Assembly (NCBI GenBank): GCA_032622095.1
Contig: CP136061.1
Span: forward strand, 191,772,369 to 191,836,368
Length of the DNA stretch: 64,000 nucleotides
Reading direction: 5' to 3'
Source: Siphonodentalium dalli
Taxonomy: Eukaryota; Mollusca; Scaphopoda; Gadilida; Siphonodentaliidae
Of the stretch, positions 33,713 through 45,080 are shown piece after piece; positions within the stretch are counted from its first letter, which is position 1, and each line of letters starts with the position of its first letter. Below the pieces are notes generated by a model that saw only the letters and a program-made list of their open reading frames with translations, was not told the DNA's origin and searched no databases. The position numbers and the translations under genes are program-made.

Positions 33713-35702
33713 AGACCAGCTGAATAATACAATTAATTTAGCTCCAAACATATCTAAATATGTCTTAACTCATGCTAAATAAGGTTTATAACATGTATCC
33801 TTTCCATTTTGTTCACATTTTTACAAAAAAGTACTATTTCCAGACATTTGAATAAAACGGCTTCTTTGTTTACAATAGTCATTTTTGAATCGGGTGTTTC
33901 CGTCGCGACTCGGAAATGACGTCACCGAGGGTACAAAGACGGAAGAAATTTTATGCGCCGTTTTTAAAATCACGTATTTTGAAATCGTCTTTTTTTATTG
34001 TTGTTTATTTTTTTGAAGAATAAAACGTATTCGTCGCTGCATGGCTGCTAGTCCAAGTCTTCTCATACTAAAGCCGGCTAAGATATTGGGATGGAGGTGC
34101 CGGTCTTTAGTCCGAGATCGCGTGCATAGCCTTCTTATGACACGAGTTACGCCCATGATCTGTGGCGGGAATCTGTGGTGTATTTTACTCGATTTGCCTA
34201 ACAAAGCAATACATGATGCTATATACGTCGGAAATAGTGACATCTTATGGTCAGAATGGTGTATAATAATCTAACTTTAATGTTAAATTATTACACATAG
34301 AATATTCCTGTTGATTGCCACAAACATCGTTGTTTTTTCTGTTTGTTTACTTAACTGAAAGCCGAACTCAGGTTCCGAAGAACTTCGGCATTGTCCGGTG
34401 TTTGTTCTGAGTATTCTAGTTTCCGTTTCTATATATAGCGCGGGGTTTTCCGAACAAAATGGTGAAAACCGATCGCCGCAAAGTCCAGTTTCCAATGTGC
34501 TTTGAGAACAATTCCCGCACTAAAAACTTAATGACACAATGGAGGATCAGAAAGGTACTTTTGTTGACAATTTTCGCAAGCAACTTGTCAAAATTGGAGC
34601 AAATTAGAACTCTTGTGTCTGACTTGCCATGCGTGTGATTTTCATCCATGTGCATTTTGACTTTTGTGTTGATAAAATAATCGGAGAACCGAATCACACA
34701 GTTTCGAAATATAGTTCTTCCGTTTTAGTGGGACTTTTCAAACTTAAGGTTAAAAATTTATACAAATTTTGTTTGATTTTTTGTGTGCTTAACAAGAGCA
34801 GTATATTGCTCTGTTCGCTTAGTATATATCTTAATTTCGCTGAAGTCCACCAAATGTGGGAAATGTAGCACCATATTATTTATTCTAATGCTCGTTGTGT
34901 TTACACTGTTTTTAACTTTGAGAGGGTTGTAATTCCCCGTAATTTATTTAATGTATTACATTTATATCTTCAATGTTTAATTAATCTATTTATTTTTTAT
35001 TTATTGACACACATAATTACGATTACAATGGAGAATTCATCGTAATTTGCGTTGTCAGTCGAAAATCTACGGAATATTTTCAACGGAAAATGCCGAACAC
35101 AGTTCGCGAGGTCAACTGAGTTCGCATACTTTTAAAAAATTGTAAACATTGCGGTAAATGTCTCTTTTCGCATTAAATTACCGCTTTCAATTCACAACTG
35201 ATGTGGGTTTCAGATCAAATAGCATGTCTTCTGCGACAAATATCCGTTTATTGTCGTAATTGTGATATTTTATTTCATATAATTGTGGTTTTATTTGAGC
35301 GGGTCACTAACGCTTAAGTCGTGTCATAGGAATGCATGGGCCTGGAACTCGGACTAAAGACCGGCACCTCGATCCCAATATCTTAGTCGGCTTTAGTACG
35401 AGAAGACTTGGACTACATGGCTGCAAACTGTAGCCATAAATGTTCAAGTGGCACAAGAATTAATGCAGCCATTCAACAACAGTGGACGGCGTTTGTCCAC
35501 AATGAGAGTTTGGAAATTGGAATGGGCTGTCACAATACAGCTGCTTGTGTTCCAAGCACTTTGAAGAAGGATCTTTCACAAATATTGTGAAATGCAAGCT
35601 TAGCTGGGACATACAAAAGTGTGATTCACATTGTCATACAAAATGTTATCTACGTGAATACCGGTACCAATAAACACCCATGCACTCACAGTCCTTGTGT
35701 GT

Positions 35703-35753
<51 letters not shown>

Positions 35754-35754
35754 A
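33713..35754. other. 2-kb insert with long inverted repeat and G run
   Basis: Contains an inverted repeat of about 85-120 bp (34036-34160 against 35300-35424; arms share TAGTCCAAGTCTTCTC, AAGATATTGGGAT and GAGGTGCCGGTCTTTAGTCC), a possible THAP-domain remnant (35417-35640) and a G run of about 50 (35703-35752) at its right end. The inverted repeat is internal, not at the insert ends. Origin unknown. Confidence 0.6.
35417..35640 (+). pseudogene. Possible THAP-domain fragment, frameshifted
   Basis: Starts at an ATG immediately after the inverted-repeat arm. It reads MAANCSHKCSSGT, then AIQQQWTAFVHNES, and after one frame change VCSKHFEEGSF. The spacing of an early Cys, W..FV, then C-S-K-H-F resembles a THAP C2-CH zinc finger (W, then CS.HF). 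THAP domains occur in host factors and in P-element-type transposases. Only short motifs support this. Confidence 0.4.
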
Positions 35755-35785
35755 TCAGGAGTCGATTATTTAGGGCATTACTGTA

Positions 35786-36381
35786 CCAGTAGGTGGATAG
35801 TCACAGAAAAATAAGGTGATGGTGGTAAACTTTCCATAGAGGCTGGATTAGTGGCAAGAGATTTTGAAGAGGAAACATATGTCAAAGCAGATTCACCTGC
35901 TGCACACAAAGAATGTTTGCATCTATTTTTCACTGTTGCGTCTACATGTCAGTTCAACCTTCACAAACTTTATGTTAAAGCAGCCTTCTTGCAAGGGAAT
36001 GCAATTGACAGAGAAATTTATGTACAACTACCAAAAGAGAGCAGACCTTACAGTTATGTGTGTCGCTTGAAAAAATGTGTATACATGTATGGGTCTGTTG
36101 ATGCATCGAGGAACTGGTTTTTAAGCATAAAGGAGGAGTTGCCATGACTGGAATGTAAGCAGTCCAAGCTTGATTCAGCATTATTCTTTTGGACTCGCAA
36201 CAACACTCTACAAAGGATATTCCTTATGCATGTGGGGAGGAACTGAACTGTTTAAGACAAGTGTTATCAGCACTTAAACACAGAAATTCCAGTGTGAAAA
36301 AGAGATGGACCATAGTTTCAGATATATTGGTCTGAATATTGCACATGATAAGAAGAACATCATACTAGACCAACATGAATA
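35786..36381 (+). pseudogene. Ty1/copia reverse transcriptase, N-terminal half
   Basis: Reads TSRWIVTEK, GLVARDFEEE, DSPAAHKECLHLFFTVAS, LYVKAAFLQGNAIDREIYVQ and YVCRLKKCVYMYGSVDASRN, then WFLSIKEEL and SKLDSALFFW, then in another frame FRYIGLNIAHDKKNIILDQ. All match copia RT in order (ARLVARGFEE, DSP, D.KAAFLQG.L..E.Y, CVYGL.DASR.W, F.YLGL.I). The catalytic YVDD region is lost between about 36210 and 36290, and stops and shifts are present. Confidence 0.9.
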
Positions 36382-36491
36382 CAGTAGTGCCCTAAGTAAT
36401 CGACTCCTTAACCACAGCAGAATTATGGGTAACTTTTCAGGATTTAGTCGGAAATATGGCTTGTTGCCATTCATCGGAAAGCTCTCCCCGA
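36382..36491. mobile_element. Half of a family P MITE
   Basis: Only the left arm up to the apex (CAGTAGTGCCCTAAGTAATC to GGAAAGCTCTCCCCGAG). Copia sequence resumes directly after the apex. Loss of exactly one arm at the hairpin tip suggests hairpin-linked deletion. Confidence 0.88.
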
Positions 36492-37090
36492 GAACTGAAA
36501 CAGGTTGAATCCAATACATGTGAAAATGGCTCACATAAAGAAGCAATTGGACAGCTACATTGGATTGCTACTCAAAGTATACTGAATCTGAGTTTTTATG
36601 TGTTAATTCTTTCTACATCAGGTGATGATAATTCCAGCAAGATTTGTTCCAAAGTTAAGTGATTTAAGTGATTAGAAAGGCAAGAAATAATATGGACAAA
36701 ATTGTACATAAATTCTGAATAAGTTATAAATAAGTTTCCAGCTCTGGAAGTTACATCATATTTCTAAGAGGAAGAAATGGAAAATATTGTCCTGTTTCAT
36801 GGGCATCAAAGAAAATCAAGAGAGTTGTGAAAAGCTCTCTTACTGCTGAAGCTTTGGCACTTGTGGAAGGATTTGATGCACCGTACTTTCTCCGAAGTGT
36901 TCTCCAGGAAATCATACCCTACAAATCGACCAGGGTTATACCTATTATATATAATAGATCCCTTACAAAATGTACTTTCTACTAAACTAGTAACTGAGAA
37001 GAGACTACATGTATGTTTGGCTTTGGCGAGTATCAAAGAAAGTGTCAGTCAGGGTGATGTCCAATACAATGGATGAAGATATTAAAGCCG
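36492..37090 (+). pseudogene. Ty1/copia RT C-terminus and RNase H
   Basis: Reads EAIGQLHWIATQSILNLSFY (family pattern AIG.L.WLA..TRPDL.F), then across frame changes KKIKRVVKSSLTAEALALVE, GFDAPYFLRSVLQEI, STKLVTEKRLHV and SIKESVSQGDVQ. These match copia RNase H (SKKI..V..ST.AAE..AL.EG, TK.V.EKRL..DIA.I.E). Frame changes inactivate it. Confidence 0.9.
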
Positions 37091-37591
37091 TCAAATTTCT
37101 GATTGTTTTATTCAGCTCCTGCCTTAGTTATTAACTAAGGCAGGAGATGAATTTTACCAACTGATTTCAGTGTTAAGCAGTGGAAATGGACTTGAAATCG
37201 GATTGACATTAAACTTGTTACCGAACAGGTCGAAAGTGATGACATTAATGCAACAATAGTTATTCAACTAAGTTCTAAAATTTATTTCACATGAACAACT
37301 CAGGAAAACACAGGAGTGTATATATGTTCTAATTAAAAACCTAATTTCACATCTACATTTAATTCCACGTGAACACTTAAATGTACCCTAAATCCAGCCA
37401 GTTATGGGACCATCTCCTTTTATACTCAACAGAATATATGCAACAAATGAATGAATTTGAGCCATGGATTAGTGCAAAATACATTAATGTGCTCTATGAA
37501 CGATGCAAATAACATGGTAATTATAATGAATATGAATTTATGACTCTGGTTATAATTAACATGTTGTTTATAAACATGTGTGTTATACATG
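37091..37591 (+). pseudogene. Ty1/copia pol 3' end and noncoding tail
   Basis: The last pol residues read ISDCF..AGDEFYQLISVLSSGNG, matching the copia end (LADCLTK.GAS...LL.VL..G). Between DCF and AGD lies a small inverted duplication (37117-37147). From about 37190 no coding similarity remains. Confidence 0.7.
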
Positions 37592-37690
37592 TGTTAGGAC
37601 TCAATAGTCAGACCTTTATTCATATGCTTTTCATATACTCCACAGGTATCGCTGGAGTCTTTAATGTATACCAATCAGTAATTCAAAATA
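37592..37690 (+). repeat. Ty1/copia 3' LTR remnant
   Basis: About 100 bp resembling 24526-24625: TGTTAGGACTCAATAGTCAG, ACCTTTATTCATATGCTTTT, CATATACTCCACAGGTAT and TATACCAATCAGTAA. Similarity stops there, so this LTR is truncated or diverged beyond recognition. Confidence 0.7.
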
Positions 37691-40600
37691 GCTACATATA
37701 ACTCTATTTTCTGGCAAAGAAATGACCCCTCTAACTTATTTTTTGGCTGTGCTGAAAATGTTGTGAGTTTTTGCTCACCTCTGAATTTCTTTGGTGGATT
37801 GTTTAAGTCCCCTGCATCAGGCTGCACTACACACCTGTCATCAACCAAGCTGCAAGAAAATCACAGATAATTTATGACATTATGATATCAATCGGAATTT
37901 TCCTCTAAATATAACCTCAATTAGCAGGGCTAATTAGATAGAAATTATAAAGTCCTAAAGCATTAACCCTAAATCAACTGAATACTCGCTGTTTAGTATT
38001 TTCATGATTCCTATTGTTTCATTTGTGGGGATTTTCAGGTAACAAGTTCAACTACATGTAGCATTAGACACAATTGATGATTAGATGCAATAATTGAAAG
38101 TCAGAGAAACCTTGAAAAGCAAATGAAACAAGTCTTTCTTTTTTAACATTAATATATTTAGATCACTGATGCTTCTTTTTTAAAAACATTAATATACTTA
38201 GGTTACTGATGCTCAGTGAATGCCGAAGGTACACATCTTTTAAAAGCAACAGAGTTCGTGAAAATATGGGAAAAAGGAGTTTGACAGGCTTGATATCTTG
38301 TATTTCCACATCATTATCTCAATTTATTTTAGGCCAAATTAAGGGTTTTGGTTCTCTGGCAATTTTGTTTTCAAATCAGTGAGGGAAGGTGGCTTTTATT
38401 TTTTATTTTTATATTTTATGCATATGAAAGGCACTTGATAAAATTCAATAGACAACAAAAACAATAGTGAATGGTCAGGGGAATTATATAATGTTAGGTA
38501 ATCCCTGTCATATACCGGTAGTACAATGTCTGGAGTTACTATTAGTAATTTAGTACACAATTAGTAATTGTAACACGAGCATGAGGATCAGCTAATCATT
38601 TTCTTAAATGTAGTCATCTACTTCATGTTCTACATTTATGTCCACAAGTCACTTTTCACACATTACACATATATGTAAGAGATCAATGTTTTGCACACTA
38701 ATGTTCAATATGTATCTATGGACATGTTGATAAAATCATTTATGTTCTTCAGAATCTAATTAACCCTATGTATCAGGAAATAAGGGGGGGGGGGGGGGGA
38801 CTCAAAGGATAAGCTTGTTCATTGACAACTAACACTAGTTCATATTCAATGGGTTGTTTATTAATATAAATAACCATCTAAACATGAACAAAATCAATTT
38901 GTCATAAAACTGCATCAAGGCAACAAAGTTACTATCCATATTCGTATACTATAGTAAATTAAAAAAGTTTTTGTCATAACATCAGGCATCGAAATAAAAA
39001 TGCATAACGTGGCACTTTTTATTCAATGCAGTGGGGCCTGATAACAAAAATCCTGAAAACATGTAATGGATTAGTTAAGTCCCAACCCCATATACTCTCA
39101 CTACGTTCAATGGGGTTGAGTCGCCACCGGTAATAATTGTTTACAATTAACATTTTACTCGACTACATAAACGTCGTTCCTAATCCTTAGTTGACAATAA
39201 TACAATCTATTTAGCCACATATACATCTATATCATAAAATGTTCTGCAATCAGTGTCTAGTACGTTAATTATTGCATCTTTTAAAAATATAAACACAAGC
39301 ATGTGGCTGTATGATGAAATCAATAACAATATCAATCGAGATTATTATTGTGTACGCATTGAAAACGCTCACACCATGCAGTCAATGCGACATCGGATTG
39401 GTCAAAAATGTCTCGTGGGATCGCTTTGTTTATAAAGTTGGCTGTCACGCCTACAGGGAATTCCAAAGAGTCGAGCAGAATGTGGAAATTCCAGCCCTGT
39501 TTATAAACAGACACATGTGGAATTTTATAATAAATTTTAAAAGTAGCTTTTCTGTGATAATGAATAATCTTTTCACAGGCAAATTTCAACTCATGGTATA
39601 ACATTGCATCAACATTCAGATTGTAGCTCTTGATCACGCGGAAGATACCTCACTGACTATTACAACAATTTGCACCCGACCCCATATGACACTCCCGCTG
39701 GGTAGATAGTGTAGGGAATGACAATGTCACTATGTCATGGATATACCCAGAACTAAATTAATGAGGAAGAAAGGTATGTCTGTAAATCTTAATCAAATAC
39801 GAGTGAAACTGTTGTTCATAGTGTACTAAGGGCATATTTGTGTGGTGGTCTGATATTTCGAGGGCAATTGCATTACTTGACAAATTAAAAATGGCACTTT
39901 TTTGCTCTACAGGAATCTACAGAGAAGATAACATAAGCTCACTATAGTTCTAACAATACACTGATAGGTTCCCCCAGGCTCTTGTTCACCTTTGATGTAT
40001 AACTTGTGTTGAGTTAATTGATTCCTGGGTATTTTTTGGTGGAGATCCATTTTATGATAACATGTACATCATCAACAACTGTCGCTGGCAATACACCATG
40101 AATGGTGCTTCTTTCATGGTGGTAACAGCCTCTCATTTCACTCTTGAATTTACCTGGAGTGCCATCTTCCTAAATTAGCTAAGTCAGCATTATTGTTGCC
40201 CATGCCACAATTTCTATATGTGATAGATTGAGATAGAACTGTCAACAATAGCATTAGAACAGGGGCGTACTGGGGTTCCAATCACAGTGACCTAGCATAT
40301 TGTCAAAAATTGCAAAGCGATTGACATACTTATACTAGCTCTACTCACCCCTCCCCAATCCCCCTAACTTTTACCCTAGACCCAATGACCCATACATGTA
40401 CAAAAATGTCATAACATGGAGACACATTAGCAGTAACCAAGAGAATTTGCTGCCCTGTCTGGTGATTAGGTTAACAGTATAGCACTGCCCCATATTGTTC
40501 AATAAAATAATTGGATTTAGCTTGTATTAATACACCTATTAAGGTAGCTCCTACCAATGAGTGGTATTACTCAGAGATTGATAGCCATATGATGCACATG

Positions 40601-41084
40601 GTCCCTTATCAGTGACTGTTCCAAGGTTTGGTTTGGTTTAGGGTTTATTGTCCTTTCAGCTGCTAGGCCTATCACAACCGTTGCCAGTTTATTAAATGGA
40701 TAATAACAGAAGAACAAAGACAGTGCAGAGGGTTATGGTAGACAAAAATGGGCAATTGCTTTTAGTACGTTCCGTTGTGAGCATGTCATTATTTGTTTAA
40801 ATTGGGCTATTCCATCTAACTCTTGGATTTCTTTCGGTAGTTGTTATAAAACCACACTAATATTATATAACATGGCATATGAACATTTCAGTGGAAAAAG
40901 TAGATGCAGGAGAAAACAAATTATTTAAAAAATAAACTTCCATATTAAACAACAGGGAACTGTACATGAATTCTACAAGTGGTGTGCATTGGAAGGTGGC
41001 ACTCTCTGAGTTTGTTTACCTGAAAGAGTGGATCTTTCGCAAATGAATTACCAATGACCATGTTTTTGTTTTTACGAATTTCTG
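37691..41084. other. No gene or repeat recognised
   Basis: 3.4 kb of AT-rich DNA with a G run at about 38786-38799. Overlapping ORFs of 96 and 101 residues on opposite strands at 39311-39637 show no recognisable domain and are probably chance. Confidence 0.5.
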
Positions 41085-41365
41085 GAAAAAAGAGAGGCTC
41101 CAATCTAGAGGTCACCCTGAAGATCCATATGAAGTTTGATGATGATTGGATGAGAAATGTGACCTGTAAGGTGTGCCAAAAGATTCAGTCATACAAAGAG
41201 AGAAAAATCCAAGATGGTCACTGGCAGCCATGTTTTTTAACAGAATTTGGAAAAAAATGGTAAGCACCCATCTGGAGCTAACCCCGAGGATCCAAATGAG
41301 TTTGGTAATGATCGGATGAGGGATATACTCTGTAGGGTTTGCTAAACGACACATTGCATAATCCA
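41085..41365 (+). repeat. Repeat D, two further units
   Basis: Contains GGCTCCAATCTAGAGGTCAC, GATCCATATGAAGTTTGATG, CTGTAAGGTGTGCCAAA, AATCCAAGATGGTCACTGGC and GATCGGATGAGGGATATA, matching the 10880-11880 units in order. Confidence 0.82.
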
Positions 41366-41465
41366 GATTCCCAATGGCGTACATCAGAATATTCACAATT
41401 TGGGAACTTCAATCTGAGTCTATGTCTCCCATAACAGTCTAACAGATAAGGGCATAATGCCATAC

Positions 41466-41592
41466 AGAAAGAGGTACCCAGAGGGTTAATTTGGTGATGC
41501 TACTAGCAGCCCGCTGTGTGGGATAGTGTCACTAAATTCACCCTCTGGGGACCTCATTCTGCAAACATTCGGCACACTAAACTCAGGCTTGG
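41466..41592. mobile_element. Small palindromic element F, copy 1
   Basis: Arms AGAAAGAGGTACCCAGAGGG and CCCTCTGGGGACCTCATTCT are complementary with mismatches, followed by GCAAACATTCGGCACACTAA. Matches 44870-44990; a partial copy in the opposite orientation lies at 44218-44285. Confidence 0.75.
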
Positions 41593-42365
41593 AACAAATT
41601 GAGTTCTATTGTAGAGTGTTTCAGATCACACATTACTGAATATCAAACATGACACTGGGGGCATGAGGGCAGCTCCTTTAACTAGAGACTGATAATTTGA
41701 TTCTCTACAGGATATTACACAGGAGATATGCCAGCTCAGTTCATTATTCATCAATCAATGCTGATGGAAGATATACAGTATAAGTAGCTGATACCTGGAA
41801 GACTGATCATAGATCAATATAGTGCCATGTAATAGGTTGCAAAAGATCCACAGATTATTGAACAAAAGTGCAAATTGATTCTGATAAATTATTTCTGGTT
41901 AACATGTCATGGGAAGTGAGCATATCATGCCATGATTCTCTACTCTGGCTAATGCCCGTAGAGATCATATTCCATTAGTACAAAACATGGGAAATTTTTG
42001 ATGTTCTGAACTTCTGACCCCCTTCTGACAGGGAACTTTATAACATTGAACAAACTAGGCAGGGAATATATTTCTTTGTTTATATCTGTTCCTCGGTAAT
42101 TTTCTTCAAGTATGGGGTGGTCCCAGCTCAAAATTATATGCTTTTTAGTGAGATCAGCAAGCCGATATCGCAAAAACACTGAATTAATTACCATGGAGAA
42201 TCTCCATGATTGTAAGTGGCGCAAAGCAAAATCTCCCACAAATTCCCTAAAACATTTAACCTCGAGTTTGGACCTTTGCCTGCTGATGAATAAACTATTA
42301 AGCAACAGGTATCAATACAGAAATTATTTTTTGGACTGTATAAGGTTACCTCCCTTAAAGTTTTG
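41593..42365. other. No gene supported
   Basis: Overlapping ORFs of 118 residues (minus, 41949-42305) and 98 residues (plus, 42112-42408) occupy part of this stretch. Neither translation shows a recognised domain, signal peptide or splice context. A short coding exon cannot be excluded. Confidence 0.45.
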
Positions 42366-42615
42366 CAGTGTTACACCTCCCTGTGAGGTGTGGATGTGGT
42401 GTGGTTGAGGTGTGGTACATGATATGCAAATATCTGCAAAGCACACCTTAACCACACCTCATACTTCTACACCACACCTCATCCACACCTCATAGAAATA
42501 GTAAAATATCATAGCTTATAACAAAGCACACCTCAAACACACCTAAGGGACTCTTAACAAAAACCATTCTGCCACAGGCACACCTCAAACACACCTCACA
42601 GGTCCACAATGTTCA
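42366..42615. repeat. CACACCTCA minisatellite, block 1
   Basis: Begins with the opposite-strand version (GAGGTGTGGATGTGGTGTGG) and then runs CACACCTTAACCACACCTCA, CACACCTCATCCACACCTCA and CACACCTCAAACACACCT. An imperfect 9-11 bp motif that changes orientation at about 42430. Confidence 0.8.
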
Positions 42616-43530
42616 CACCACATGGAATCTATCAAAGTTCCTGGTTTAATGAGGAAGCTGGCCAAGCTGAATTGTATGATCTGATAAACAAACATATAAC
42701 ATATGGAGCTGGCTAGGTCATGTGGTAGAATTGCGCCATAATTTATTTGAATGTCCTTTGTTCAGAAGAGTGTAGCTGCTCCAAACCCAGCTCTGTATCT
42801 CTTAAGGATTTGAAAAGATACTTCATATCAAAAGTTCTTAAATGGAATAAAAGGCATGTAAAACATTAATATACTCTTTGAAAGCAGGTAAGTAATATAT
42901 CATATCATTTTTCGATATATTTGATTTTCGCAACTAAATTATATTATCTATAAAGATGTCTAGCTGTTAATTACCATTGTGTTTGTACATGTATCAAAAC
43001 AATTAAATGGACAGAGAAGTGGTGATGGTATTATCTTACATGTGTACAGTGTATACTACACAATAAAATATTGAAATATGGAAATTGTAAATCATAAGTA
43101 TATGCTGAATTCTTTCAGCATTATATAATTTGACTGCATGAATTCTAAACTATAGCGGTGATCATGTCAGGCTAATATAGAATTAATTTATTTTAAGCTT
43201 TGCTTCATGAATTTTTGTCCCAACCCCCTATATGATATAGGGGCTTGGGGTTGGAGCATATGACTTGAGCTGCAGTTAACTGCATGCATGGTACCATGCA
43301 CTATGTTAATATTATACATATGTACCTGTATATATTAAATTCATAGGGTATATGATTGAACAAGACTATAGTCACTCATAATAGTGATCTGAAGCTACTC
43401 ATGGGAACACATATACCTTAATCTTCCAATAACACTAGGAACACCAGTAGGACACTGATATAAATAATCGTAAGTCACCAGGAACATGTTAAAAATATAT
43501 AGAATGAATGCATGTGGACAGTCACAAAAT
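42616..43530. other. No feature seen apart from a short palindrome
   Basis: AT-rich DNA. A small inverted repeat at about 43221-43255 (CCAACCCCCTATATGATATA with its complement GGGGTTGG) is the only structure noticed. Confidence 0.5.
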
Positions 43531-43865
43531 TAGTCATCTCTACCCACACCTCTACCCACACCTCTACCCACACCTCTACCCACACCTCAGTATGCACACT
43601 ACCATAGGCACACCTCAAGCACAACTCAGACTGTGCACCTCAGGCACACCTCAACCATACCTCAGAAGCACACCTCAGATACACCTCAAAAGCACACCTC
43701 AACCACACCTCATGCCTCATTTAAATATTTGGCCCCACACCTCAGACACACCTCAACCACACCTTAGGCACACTACAGCCCCCACACCTCACATGAGGTG
43801 TAACACCTCAGCAATCTTTCAGGCCAACACCACAAGAGCACCTTATCCACACCTTAAACACACTG
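43531..43865 (+). repeat. CACACCTCA minisatellite, block 2
   Basis: Starts with four copies of a 12-bp unit TCTACCCACACC, then about twenty irregular repeats of CACACCTCA with 1-6 bp spacers. The 122-residue ORF over it (43508-43876), rich in HLYP and HTS, is a translation of the repeat. Confidence 0.85.
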
Positions 43866-44217
43866 CAAAACTATAAATGGCTGTCAAAACTTCAAAAAGT
43901 TCCAAGGTTTTGTACTGGTGGAATATTACATGTATCTCTACAGGTGTTCACGGTATAAAGCGACATGAACAAAATATACCAGCTGTGACGATCAGCTGGT
44001 GATAGTAAGTTACATGATGGAGGTTTGAAAACAGATAAGGCCACAGAATGAATGTTACGCCGGATTGCTGAGGTGCGTGGAAAATCTGACTTGCGAGCAA
44101 TGCTACTTGCAAGTCCAATTGCTAAGTTTGATTTCTCAAGTGTGCGGTGGCCTTCATATATGAATCATATGTACATGTATTGACTCTATTTGGCAGAATC
44201 ATTGGCGTTCATTTATA

Positions 44218-44285
44218 AACAAGCCTGAGTTTAGTGTGCCTGTCATTTGCAGAATGAGGTCCACAGAGGACAAATTTAGTGCATG
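44218..44285 (-). mobile_element. Small palindromic element F, partial inverted copy
   Basis: AAGCCTGAGTTTAGTGTGCC followed by ATTTGCAGAATGAGGTCCAC is the reverse complement of the right part of copy 1 (41545-41590). Confidence 0.7.
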
Positions 44286-44459
44286 GGCACCTCTTATTTA
44301 TTGTGTCATCTGCCAATTGGGGAAACTAAACTTAAAAACAGAAAGAAACTTATTGTATACACCTATCAGTAAAAATAAGACACAACAATCATCATACAGT
44401 ATATATTGTAATACAGCATTATGTGAAACACAATGGGGCAGGTAGTATTAAAGATGCAT

Positions 44460-44700
44460 AATCTGAAATAACACTTATAATTACTATCTCTTTGGCTTTG
44501 GGGGTAAAAAATATTTGATTCAAGTCGAGCTCATCAAAGCTCAAAGTGATCAGATATCGATTTTGAAATTTGTTGTTTCCCGAGATATGTAATTTTTGGC
44601 GGCTTGGCAAATATTCGTCAAGCCGACGGTCTTGGACCAAATTGCGGATGACGATGGATAACTCTAAAATCAAGTGCCTTTGGGTGTTAGATATTTGATA
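44460..44700 (+). mobile_element. Inverted-repeat element G, partial copy
   Basis: Shares AATTACTATCTCTTTGGCTT, GGGGGTAAAAAATATTTGAT, GAGCTCATCAAAGCTCA and AGATATCGATTTTGAAAT with element G at 57028-57517. A related block in the opposite orientation follows to about 44660. Confidence 0.7.
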
Positions 44701-44869
44701 ATCTGGCTAAATTTTGTTGAACAAAATGTTGATAACACGTTTTGGGCAATTTTATACTATAGTTGACTGTGGTTAGCATTATTTTTGGGGAGGGATGGGC
44801 TACTAAAGAAACTAAAAAAATTGTTAATTTGATAATAAAGATACTTTGCAGAGAAGATTAGGCCTAAGT

Positions 44870-44990
44870 AGAATGAGGTTCCCAGAGGGTGAATCTTGTG
44901 ACAGTAGCCTGCTGTGCATATAATGTCACTAAATTCACCCTCTGGGGACTTCATTCTGCAAATGTCGGGCACCATATTTTCAGGCCTGGA
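44870..44990. mobile_element. Small palindromic element F, copy 2
   Basis: Arms AGAATGAGGTTCCCAGAGGG and CCCTCTGGGGACTTCATTCT pair over about 30 bp including GTGAATCTTGTGACA. Followed by GCAAATGTCGGGCACC as in copy 1. Confidence 0.8.
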
Positions 44991-45080
44991 AATATCCCAC
45001 TTGTGCCATTAATGGCGCTAGATCAAATCCCTACAATAATTACATGTACACAGACAAAGAGAAAATTAACATCTTAGACA

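Larger units (their letters stand above)
33531..35783. mobile_element. Family P MITE split by a 2-kb insert
   Basis: Left part 33531-33712 is the MITE from CAGTAATGCC through the apex to CATAATTCTGCTGTGTTTAA. The missing last piece, AGGAGTCGATTATTTAGGGC..ACTG, is at about 35755-35783. TA flanks the outer ends, and the copia reading frame on the two sides fits together. About 2.04 kb of other DNA (33713-35754) therefore lies inside the MITE's right arm. Confidence 0.85.

Noticed and set aside
35703-35752. Poly-G run as a G-quadruplex or functional element
   Set aside because: A homopolymer of about 50 G is possibly a sequencing or assembly length artefact; no further support in the sequence.
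41949-42305. 118-residue minus-strand ORF as a gene
   Set aside because: No recognised motif; it overlaps an ORF of similar size on the other strand. Left unassigned.
43508-43876. 122-residue HLYP-repeat protein
   Set aside because: The frame is a direct translation of the CACACCTCA minisatellite, and the same repeat elsewhere has no open frame.
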